DNA from: Amphimedon queenslandica | Lineage: Eukaryota; Porifera; Demospongiae; Haplosclerida; Niphatidae | Length of the DNA: 64,000 bases | Reading direction: 5' to 3' | Assembly (NCBI RefSeq): GCF_000090795.2 | Contig: NW_003546253.1 | Location: forward strand, 292,071-356,070 | In this document: positions 19,621 through 32,700 of the stretch, in pieces | Layout of the letters: every line of letters begins with the position of its first letter | How positions within the stretch are numbered: position 1 is the stretch's first letter | Program-made: the position numbers and the translations under genes | Notes under the pieces: model-generated | Seen by the model: only the letters and a program-made list of their open reading frames with translations | What the model was told of the DNA's origin: nothing | Database searches by the model: none

Positions 19621-21448
19621 ATGGCAAGCAAAATGGAGGAAGAAATAACTAGAATAAAAACAGAATGGGACAAAACATCAGAATACATGTATATCAAGCA
19701 AATGGAACGAGTGGAAGATAAAATGGAATGCGTGTTCAAAAAAATGATAGCAGAGATGGAAAGTGTAAAAAAAGAAATGGAAAATTTAGAGCAAGATCGA
19801 GAAAAAAAAACAGAAAAATTTGAAAAATTAAAAGAAAAAATAGAAAAAGCAAATAAAGTTAAAAAGCAGGCTCGTGAACAAATACAAATATTACAACAAC
19901 TTGATTCACCACTGGAACCAGAAGAGTCTGTAGTAGCAAAAATAGCACAAATACAACAAGAAACAGAATCATTTCCAGAAGAAAGTGGAGAATCTAATAA
20001 TTGGGATGAATATTACATGAAGATAGCTTGTTTAGCTGCTTTAAGAAGTAAAGACCCCAGGACACCAGTAAGCTGATATAATTACCTCATAAATAATGAT
20101 TATCATTACACAGGTTGGTGCTTGTATTGCTGACAAAAAATCTTATCAAATAGTTGGGATTGGATATAATGCCATGCCTTATGTTAAAACAAGGGATAAT
20201 GACAAAATATTCTCATGGTCATCAGAAAAAAAAGAAGATGAAAAAGAAAAAAGCAAAAAGGGAGAGATATCAAAAATAAAAGATCATTATGGTAGTCTAG
20301 CACAGCTACAATAATATAATTATTATTCTAATTTGTAGTGGTTCATGCAGCAATTAATGCTATTACAAATAGGACCAGAAATAAGCTTGATGGTTGTACA
20401 ATATACGTAACACTAAAACCTGATGAAGACTGTGCTCGTGCAATACAACTAGCTGGAATAAAAGAAGTAGTTTACTGTATGTTCACAAGAAACGAAAAAA
20501 GAGGAGAAAACAAAGATATGATGAATGGAGAGAAATTTTTAAAAAGCAACAACATTGAACTAAAGTATAAAAAATGAAATACCGTATAGCAGTTTTTTTG
20601 AGGACAATAATTTTCGCAAATGACCTGTATCCAGAGGTTCACAAAATTAATTTCCATGAATTTCACCTATTCTGCCATCTTTTACCATATTAAATTGATT
20701 TTCAAGGAATTCAATTTTGCAAATTAAAAATCCACAAAATTTTTTATCCTCAGAAAAACCTACTATACAGTAGCAGTAAATCAATCCTAAGTTTAGCATC
20801 AATGATATTTTTTAAATTGTAGGGACCTGAAAGAGTCAGTTTTAAATAAATTTGATAAAAATGAAGTGGTTAAAACACTTAATAGCAGAATACTTAGTCC
20901 ACCGCAGCCTAATGATGATGGGCCATACAAAAATGCTCTCACATGGGAAGATTTCTTCATGAAAATAGCAGAACTGTCAAAAGAAAGGCCGGGACAATTT
21001 GACACAACAGACTCAAGAGTAAGAGCTATAAATATGCAAATAGCAAAAATGTACGTGTACATGTATATTTCAGACTGGAGCATGCATAGTGTCACCAACC
21101 AAACAAGTAATGGCAGTTGGACACAGTGGATACCCTGAAGATATGGAACTTGGAGAAATTGAACATAATAAAGAATACAGTTAGTGTTTTAAAAGGCTAT
21201 ATACATTTACTACATACTCCTTTTCAATAGTCACCCATGCTGAATACAGGGCAATATTAGGAGGACCAATAGTTAGAGGATGTACACTATATGTCACTTC
21301 TTATCCATGTGAAACTTGTGCTAAACTTATAGTACAATCTGGGATCAGTGCAATAGTGTATGGTAAACCTAGTAAGGATCCATATCCTCAAAGAATACTA
21401 CAAGAGTGTCTTAGCAATATAAGGCCAAAAGCAGATTAGCAAATTTTA
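19621..21448 (+). CDS. Double dCMP-deaminase-domain protein, copy 5 (coiled-coil type, intact)
   Basis: Six exons join in frame: 19621-20067, 20114-20291, 20339-20564, 20823-21018, 21074-21179 and 21231-21448, for 456 residues. Residues 1-135 are a charged coiled coil (MASKMEEEITRIKTEWD..). Domain 1: WDEYYMKIACLAALRSKDP, VGACIAD, GIGYNAMP, HAAINA, PDEDC, so catalytic Glu and one zinc Cys are gone. Domain 2: GACIVSP, HAEYRAI, PCETC, complete. It is closest to copy 2 and shares its exon 3 donor form (CTAAA then GTATAA). The extra first coding exon of copy 2 is reduced here to a remnant near 19070 (CCAGAAAGTGGACAGAATAA) without ATG, so the start at 19621 is chosen. A frame change near the end gives GQKQISKF instead of RPKAI. 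An element (20580-20772) lies in intron 3. Confidence 0.87.
20580..20772. mobile_element. Foldback element in intron 3 of copy 5
   Basis: 193 bp with ends TACCGTATAGCAGTTTTTTT and AAAAACCTACTATACAGTA. Interior matches 13620-13826 (AATGACCTGTATCCAGA, CTGCCATCTTTTACC). The same intron of copy 2 has no insert (CTAAAGTATAAAAAATAAAAT runs straight to CAGTAAATCAATCC). Confidence 0.82.
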
Positions 21449-21558
21449 AATTGAGTAACTATATGTTACCTAATAACAGGACTGATCTTAATATAGTTTA
21501 GGTTTTATAGACAGTTTATAGAAGTGATTGTTCAATGTTTTATTAAGTACATGTGTAT

Positions 21559-22551
21559 TTACTTTAATAAAGTGATAATATTTATAATCAATAATTCTAC
21601 TAACCTGTATTTAACTTTAGCCATGTCCAATAGTTTCCTGCTAGCAATCATGTGATCAGTATCATGATATTTATCACTGACATATAATATCTCAGTGATA
21701 CCAGACTGTATGATCAGCTTAGCACATTCATTACAAGGGAACAATGCAACATATATAGTACATCCTGTAACATCAGCTGAGTTCTTATTAAGGATAGCAT
21801 TCAATTCAGCATGACACACTGTAGAGGAGAAAGGAGAGAGAGAGTGAGAAAGAAATGAAAATGAAGAAAGAGGTATCTAGTATCAATGAGAACTAATAAA
21901 AATTACAACATACAGTGCAGCCTCTACATAACAAACTTATAACTATTTGGTACAAGAGATTTTGTTTATTACAGAGGTGTCCTTTATGTGGAGGTTAGTT
22001 TATACAGTAAGGAATGTAATTGGTACACTACATGTAGGTGCTGTCCGTTAAATGGAGGTGTATGCTATAAAGAATGTCCATTAAAAGAGGCTATAATGTA
22101 CTATTTCACATGCACACAAGGTCTCCTTTTCCTTCCTTCCCTCTCTCTTCTCTTACCATAAGGATATTTAGTATCTAATCTGTTCTCTGCCTCTCTATTC
22201 CATGGTAGCTCATCATCACTGCAACCATTGGGCATACCATTATACCCAATACCAACAATCTTACGATCAGGACTAACTATACAGGCACCAACCTATCCAC
22301 ACACATAAAATAAATGTAATGTAATACACTAATTAATTACATTATTCATAATGATATTAATTTATCATTACCTGTGAATGAGGGTCTTTGCTTCTCTGAG
22401 CAGAAAGGAAAGCGACGGCCATAAAATACTCATCCCAGTTTAAATAATCAAGTCTCTTCTTTACACTGCTAGCATGAGAGATGCCGTTTCCATTACAAGT
22501 GATTTCTTCCTTTTTTGCCTCCATTTCAATTTTCAAATTTAATTTATTCAT
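21559..22551 (-). CDS. DCTD: Deoxycytidylate (dCMP) deaminase, intact single-domain gene
   Basis: Three exons on the minus strand: 22551-22372, 22292-22157 and 21818-21559, for 191 residues, near the usual size of about 180. It has [73 protein letters not shown] and [15 protein letters not shown], i.e. the full zinc site (His, catalytic Glu, two Cys) and the GYNGMPNGC loop of animal DCTD. The enzyme converts dCMP to dUMP, feeding dTMP synthesis. The C-terminus after KYR reads [14 protein letters not shown] and is unlike the family end; a donor at AG/GTTAGT may lead to a missed exon. AATAAA lies at 21539-21544 on this strand, just past the stop. Start codon is only 45 bp from the divergent RBM28 start. 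Confidence 0.9.
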
Positions 22552-22596
22552 TGATGGGCGCGGATTGAGGTTAATTAAAGGCGTGGTCTAGGTGTC
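22552..22596. promoter_or_regulatory. 45-bp divergent start-codon interval, DCTD/RBM28
   Basis: Only 45 bp (GGGCGCGGATTGAGG.. to ..GGCGTGGTCTAGGTGTC) separate the two start codons, so the leaders must be tiny or overlap. No TATA box is present. Confidence 0.7.
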
Positions 22597-25500
22597 ATGG
22601 CGGGTCTCGACCATAAGGAGCCACGTGTTCATTTCTCTAGTACTTTATTTGTAAGGAATCTACCGTATTCTACCACAGATGAGGTACTACAGACAGTGTT
22701 TAGTCCGTATGGAAAACTGAGAAGAGCCTTTGTTGTTAAAAATAAAGGTAGAGGCAAATTTTATAAATAAAATTGTCATTTTTATTTTTCATAAAAATGT
22801 AGGTGAAAGTCAGTGTAGAGGATTTGGATATGTCACTTACTTTAAAAAGTATTTTAATCTAAATTACAATTAATATTGATGCCTCTATTTTTACAGGGAT
22901 GATGCAGCTAAAGCTAAATCTCATGTTAAAGTTATATCAAGTCGTCCAGTTCACATGATGTTTGCTCGTCACAAAGAGAAAGAAGGGGAAGAGGAGGAGG
23001 AGGGAGAGGAACAAAGCAATGATGATGAAGAGGATGATGATAATGGTAAAATATACATGTACATGTAGTACAATAAATTACGGTACAGCTAGTGGGGAAC
23101 CATTGTCGGTATTATTATTATTGTTGTTGTTGTTGTTGTTCTTCTTCTTCTTCTTAGTGTTCAAGAGTGATAGTAATGTCTATGATATTGGTCGTACCAT
23201 ATTGATAACACAATTATCTGATGACACAACTAATAAGCAATTGAGGGTTCGCTGTCGTAAGATTGGGAACATTGAATCACTGGAATATCCTGTACCAGGT
23301 AAAAGAGAGGACTTTATCATTTTTACAGTTTTTTGCTTATTTTATTTCTCTATCTCTCTCTTCTCCAGGTAAAGATGAATTGACAGCTTCAGTTACATTC
23401 AAGACTCATAAAGAAGCTAAGAAAGCATTGGACACTCTTCAATCAAGAACACTCAATGGTATGTGCTTCACCTCTTTATGTTGTATGTCCTACTTGAGCT
23501 GTTAATATTTAATTTTTTTAAAGGTAAAACTATTAAAGTTGATTTGCTATCAAAAGTGATCAAGAGAGTGAACAGAAAATCACTTAAGAAATCACGTCTC
23601 ATTGTGAGAAATATCAGTTTTAAGGTTAGCAGAATCAGCTAGACCACGCATTAGTGATTATACTCACTAGACTACTGAAGATGATCTCAATGAATTATTT
23701 AGTGCACATTGTCCTGTCATTAGTACACAGGTGGTTAGGAATGAAAGTAAGAGAGAGGTAGGAGGAATGGCTGTTTATTTTTCTATTTTATTTTGTTAGA
23801 GAATAAGAGTTTAGGCTATGGTTTTGTTCAGTTGGAGTCGTTTGTTGATGCACACAAAGCATTGAAGAATCTAAATGAGACTGAATTTAAAGGTACAGCA
23901 AATTTTACATATATGTACATGTATTACATGTACTTCATTAATTTATTTTATCTTAGGTAGAAAAATTCGTGTTGATTGGGTATTACCAAGAGAGAAATAT
24001 CAATCACAAAAGGAAGCAAAAAATGAAGAAGAGGTAAAGATGGAAACTGAAGAGACTCAGCAAAAAGAAGATGAAGAAGAACAAGAAGAAGAAGGAACTG
24101 AATCACTGGATGAAGAGGAAGGAGATAGAGAGGAGGAAGAGGAAGAGGAGGAAGAGTCAATGGATGAAGATGTACCAGTACCAAAGCATGTTAATGATGT
24201 CAAAGAAGGAAAGACACTTTTTATCAGGTAACATCTAGCACTACATGTATATTATTTGTTGTTATTATTATTATTTTAGGAATGTACCATATGATGTTGA
24301 TAAAGAGGATTTAGCTAGTGTATTCAGACAGTTTGGATCCATCAGATACTGCAGGCCAGTCCTTGATGCTAATACACAGAAATGCAAAGGATCAGCTTTC
24401 ATACAATACAAGACAATAGACTCAATCAGCACCTGTATTGAAGCAGCAAAATCTGATGAAGTAAGAATAGTAGACTTTGATAGAATAGTAAATAATACTA
24501 GTTTACTACATGTATTTACTAGCAAACTTTAAAGCTGAAAGAGAAGGAGAGAGAGGGAGAAAGAAAGTGAAGGATTTGCTGTTAATTTTTTTATTTCTTA
24601 AAGGGATTATGGATTGGGCAGGATAAGCTAATGGTGGACATGGCAGTCAGTAAAGAAGAACTGTCACACATGAAGAAAGCAGCCAAGCAGCAACAACTGG
24701 TAGAGAAAGACTCAAGAAACCTGTATCTACTGGAGGAAGGATGTGAGCTAATGCTGCTTGATAGAAATACTGAAAGACCCGGTCTTGCATTATTATTTTA
24801 TTCTTTTTTTACTATTTTAGATATTGATCCATTGTCAGAAGCTGGTCAGGAAATGTCTAAGATTGATACAAGAAAGCGAATGAAAGTAATACATAATGTA
24901 CTGTACTTGTAATGTCCTATTTTTTGTGTAGTCATTGCAAGAGAGAAAGGTGAAACTAAAAAATCCACATTATTTCATATCAAAAACAAGGTAATAATGT
25001 ACTTGTATTATTGCTGCATTTACTGCACACTACTTTTAATTGATTTTACTTAAGAAAACTTTCATTGTTGATCATTTAATATAACAAAGTATACTAGTTT
25101 CAACAATCTTTTGTTATTGAATAGGCTATCAGTGAGGAATCTGCCAGCATCAACTACTGAGAAATCGTTGAAGTCACTCATACTGCAACATTCTGACAGA
25201 CAAGCAATTGTCAAACAAGTAAATGATAGCATTTTGTTTGTGATAGCAACTCTATCACTATTCTTGTTGATAGTTGTTATAATAGTGTATCATTTTAAAA
25301 CTTAAATGATTATAGTGCTCAGCTTTTTGTCAGCAAAATATTTGGCAAATCACCCTGTACTATAGTACAGAGTCTTTGGCCAAATTTCACCAAAAATGAA
25401 AAAGAGAGAATTTGCTATTTTTATAACTTTTTCTTATGCATATACATGCTCTTATGTTGTGTAGAAAGTTTGAGCTAATTCCAATCAAAGTTGAATTTTA

Positions 25501-26401
25501 AATAATTTTTAAATTTGCTCCAAAAGCTGTATGCCATGTATAATTAAGGCTTGTCGGTTCATGAGGAATGCCTTTAGCTCTCGTGGGAAGCCCTGATTAT
25601 TATCATATAATTTATATTTAAAAGGTGAAATTGATGAGAAGCAAGGAGCAGTTTTTATCTGACGGGCTAGGACGCCCTGTTGGCTTTGGGTTTGTGGAAT
25701 TCAAAGACCATCACTCGGCACTGACTGCCTTGAGAAACCTTAACAATAACCCTGACATACACGGACCTGATAAAGTATAATGAAAATAATAATGAACGTG
25801 ATGAATGGATCTGTATGTACATGTACATGTATATTCTTCCTTTTTCTCTTTCTATTCTCTTTTTCTGTGCAGCGTCCTATTGTTGAGTTTGCACTTGAAG
25901 ACAGCAGAGCTCTTAAACTAATGAGGAAAAGACAAGACAAACAAGTAATGCAATTAAAGAGGAAAGGAAAAGGGTTGAAGAGAGAGAGGGGGTCAGAGGG
26001 ATAATGGAGAGTTAATTTTTTTTTCTTTTAACAACAGAAGCAGAAACATTATGAGACGGACTTAACGAGAGGCTTAACAAGTGATCCTAGTATGAAGGAG
26101 CACACTAACAAGAGAGTGGAATGGCAACTGAAATGGAAGGAAAGACGTCTGCGTAGAAAAGAAGCAAAGAAAAATAAAAAGGAGCCGGTGAAAAGCATGA
26201 GAGAGAAGAAACAGCTATTGAAGCAGACAGCATGGCAGGAGAAAATGAAGAAAGACAGACAAGATACACAGGACAAGAAGAGAGCTCTGGTAGCTTCTTA
26301 ATTTATTAGTGTCTCGTTTTTAATTATTTTCTCGACAGGTTAAGAGGGAACCAGAGTCAAACAGAGTATTAAAATATAAGAAACTTTTACTAAAAGCTTG
26401 A
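22597..26401 (+). CDS. RBM28: RNA-binding protein 28 / Nop4-like nucleolar ribosome-assembly factor
   Basis: A gene of many short exons from MAGLDHKEPR to LKYKKLLLKA. RRMs in order: TLFVRNLPYSTTDEVL with CRGFGYVTY; a degenerate ILITQLSDDTT domain; RLIVRNISF with LGYGFVQLE; TLFIRNVPYDVDKEDL with KGSAFIQY; and RLSVRNLPASTTEKSL with PVGFGFVEFKDH. A long acidic Glu/Asp region follows the third RRM. The segments SRNLYLLEEG, KLKNPHYFISKTRL, NNNPDIHGPDKRPIVEF match the RBM28/Nop4 family specifically. Known family role: nucleolar large-subunit ribosome assembly and spliceosomal snRNP association. The end is Lys/Arg-rich, typical of nucleolar proteins. AATAAA at 26423-26428. One intron (25222-25624) contains a decayed 177-bp repeat in reverse orientation. 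Confidence 0.92.
25366..25525 (-). repeat. Decayed 177-bp repeat in RBM28 intron
   Basis: In reverse orientation: GTACTATAGTACAG, then TTATGTTGTGTAGAAAGTTT and GAGCTAATTCCAATCAAAGT, as in the FLAD1 array. Confidence 0.6.
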
Positions 26402-26592
26402 TCGATTTTTTGATTGCAATGGAATAAAATATTTTTAATTTATGAAGCACAATCTTTGGTGGTTTTCAAATGAAAATTCTGTTGTGACAGCTGCAGGTTT
26501 TAATTAACTGATAGGCGTGGCTCTGACTTGTTAGATTTTCTGGATTTTTTTGTGTCGTCTATGCTCGATTGGTCAATCATCAAGTTAAGGCA

Positions 26593-29240
<2,648 letters not shown>

Positions 29241-29757
29241 TTAACGAGACGTTTTAAAAAAAAAACTTTAATAATGATTAATTGATTGACTATAGCGTTG
29301 AACCTTGAAATTATAAACTAGTTTATTTTCTCAAATATTAGAACATTTATTTCAGCCAAAAATATTATAATATTAAATCAATAAATATACTGGACTGATT
29401 GCCATCAATAGCTCAGAACAATTGCAAAAATTTTAGATTGATTTTTTAAAATTATACTATTAATAATTTTTTATATAAAAGATTTTTATTAGATAAATAA
29501 TAGCAAAATATATTCTTTCACACAAACGAACTTTTAAGACATTCACTGACTAAAAAATAATAAAGTCGAAGGACAAAATTAAAAATTATTGAATCATATT
29601 AATTTCCTGTTAAAATAATAATAATAATAATTTAAATAATAGTAGGAGATGATTATTAATTAAATTTCATTGTTGGGCGTGGTTGGGGCGGGGTCTAAAT
29701 ATAGCTTGGAATTAGAATTTTGCTAAACAACTGACGTCTTCATTGAAATACTTTCAG
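29241..29757. other. AT-rich interval between convergent genes
   Basis: Between the stops of Erlin and the ANK-ZU5 gene. AT-rich, with AATAAA-type signals for both strands and an (AAT)n run near 29618. No gene seen. Confidence 0.6.
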
Positions 29758-32700
29758 CTAATAAAATAAATAATATATTAATAATAATTTGTGCTGTAGC
29801 TTACTACTACTGCTCAGTTCATTATTAGATAAATCTATTGACTCTCTTAAATTAAATGGATCCAAAGTAGGAGCCTCTATAAAGAGAGAGAGGAGAGAGA
29901 AAAAACAGAAAGAGAAAGAAGGGAGAGAAAGGGTAATTAACACACAAAATATTTCATAGTCTTTTCTCTTACGTCTAACTGGAGCATAAGGTGTCACTAG
30001 CATATTCACTAGTTCTTTGCCATCAGACTCAACATTAATCCTACACTTGAGTACTTTATTATGGTCGTGGCACTCGACAAACAAGGACTCTTTAGGCGGG
30101 TAGGATCGCTTGTGAGAGACCGATGTCTCCAGCTCTGTCTCTGGACCAAGCAATATCTGATTGTATTTGAACTAAAAGGAAGACATCGGTAATTGAACAG
30201 CTAAAATTATAGCAGAACCGAAAGGAGTATTTTAACTTAAAGCATGTACATGTACATACATACTATAATGTACGTGGCATTTTCTTAAAATGGCCGTAAC
30301 TCGAAAAATTGAAGTCGGAATCAACTCAAACTTTCTACACAGCATAAGGACATCAATATGTATCAGAAAATGTAATAAAAATTGGGGGTGATTTCGGAGC
30401 CATTTTTCGGAATAAAACCATGGGCTATAGCCTTGGGTATTTTTCAAAATTTTGACATTTTCTTAAAATGGCCGTAACTCAAAAATTTTAAGTCAGAATC
30501 AGCTCAAACTTTTTACATAGCATAAGGACATCAATATGTATCAGAAAATGTAATAAAAATTGGGGGTAATTTCGGAGCCATTTTTCAGAAAAAACCATGG
30601 GCTATAGCCTTGGGTATTTTTCAAAATTTTGACATTTTCTTAAAATGGCCGTAACTCAAAAATTTTAAGTCGGAATCAGCTCAAACTTTCTACACAGCAT
30701 AAGGACATCAATATGTATCAGAAAATGTAATAAAAATTGGGGGTGATTTCGGAGCCATTTTTTGGAAAAAACCATGGGCTATAGCCTTGGGTATTTTTCA
30801 AAATTTTGGAATTTTCTTAAAATGGCCGTAGCTCGAAAAATTAAAGTCGGAATCAGCTCAAACTTTCTACACAGCATAAGGACATCAATATGTATCAGAA
30901 AATGTAAAATGAGCTTACATGGCCACTTCCTCTCCTAGTTATCTGCCAATCCTTGTTCTCTGATTTACAGTTAATCTTGAGGACTGACCCAGAAAGAACA
31001 AACCCTTTCTCCTCCAACGTGTACTCGTGTGGTATCACATCAGTCTTCATTGCCTAAAAACCAAAAAAGCAGCAGAGAGAGCTTAAAACATTATTAATTA
31101 ATGAACTAATAACTATACTAAAGCCACACCCATTATCACAGATAGCACATAGTATAGTAATTATCATAATTAGTGAGGTGTTAATTAAGTGTTAATCGAG
31201 TGTTAATTACTCACCATTTCAACAGTCTTTAGATTCATAGCCACATAGACCGATATATCAGTATTAGTAATGTACTGATCCCTATCACTGGGGCATGCCA
31301 CATACAGACAGCATCTCAAGGGGAGGAGAGGAAAGGAGGGAGGAGGGGGAGTCATCGCAACCACAAAGAGAGAAGGATACCTAATGGACGTGGTAAAGGA
31401 GACACTGTGCATATCAACTAGGAGATCGGAGGTGGCCAAACGACGGAATTCTCTGTGAGACGGTGAAGAGACTATGGCTTCAATGCTAACAGTGTTAGTG
31501 AAGAATACAATAATCCTCCTGGAAGAGAGAGAGGGAGAAAGAGAGAGAGGGGGGGAGAGAGAGAGAGAAGGAAAGACAATTTGGTTGCAAAGGTGTATCA
31601 AGGCCAAATTTTGGGGGGGGCTGACTTGCTAAGATTATATGAGACATTAATGTTAAAAAGATTATTTGCTATAATATTAATTTATTAAAAAATGCATGTA
31701 AATTGTTTGTTAATATTACTACTTTGAATTGCTTTAGCACTTCCCAAATATTGAGGGGGCTTTGCCCCCTTGCAAAATATTGGGGGGGGCTTGAACCCCA
31801 CTAGCCCCCCCTTCCTACGCTACTGGGTTGTACTATTCCCATCTGCCAAAATTTTAACCCTGGTTTACATTAGATTGTAGTGTGCCTAATTAAAATTTTA
31901 AATGATAAACCTTTTCAAAAAAGCAATTTGCCAAATTCTCCAACTATAACTTTTCTAGCTATAATAATATGGTTCATGTAATGAATCTAACTTGTGGTGC
32001 TTCTCTGAAGGGAAATGAAGGGAGTGAGGGAGAGTGAGCTTAACCTCACACGACCTCTTAGCCTTACAGCTCACGAACACTATCGGACTAATAAACACAT
32101 AGTCAGAAGGGAAGGCACTGTTCCAGTGGAGGGTGGCGGCCATCTTGCAATCAATGGTCTCGTTAGAGTCCAGGGCCCAGTAGCCATCGTCTATTTGAAA
32201 TTTAATGTCGTGATCTTTCGAATGGAAGGAAGTTTTATTAGACGTCATGGTACTGGATTCGATTGGAGGAACAAAGAACATATCAATGGGGGGCTCATAG
32301 GAAGCTGTGATGAAGAGAGAGAGAGAGAGAAATGGATATAAAGAGGATAAAAGGTGTACGAAGTGTTTCAACAATACACAATGGCTTTGCCACTAACTTT
32401 GATCAAGGACAATCTTCTCCAGCCCATCAATTGATGATTGTTTCTCAAGTGCTTCTGATAATTTCTCGGCTTGTTCCTTGTCCTTTAGATAAATCTCTGA
32501 GCCACGACTGCCCTGGGATGAAGCAGCACTAGCCTAATAAAGAAAGAGAGAAAATACATACAGTACATGTATTACAGTAATTAATTAAATAATGTTACTT
32601 GTCTAGAGTAGGAATGAGAGAAGGAGAGATTGATTGGTCTCTTTGATGAAGTGGCTGATGCTCTTTTCTTTTGAATGCCCTTCAATAAAAAATAAATAAA

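Noticed and set aside
23948-24184. Pro/Leu-rich minus-strand ORF
   Set aside because: Complement of the acidic Glu-rich RBM28 exon.
30281-30910. CRISPR-like array
   Set aside because: Units of 177 bp are contiguous with no spacers, lie in an animal intron, and recur as single units elsewhere.
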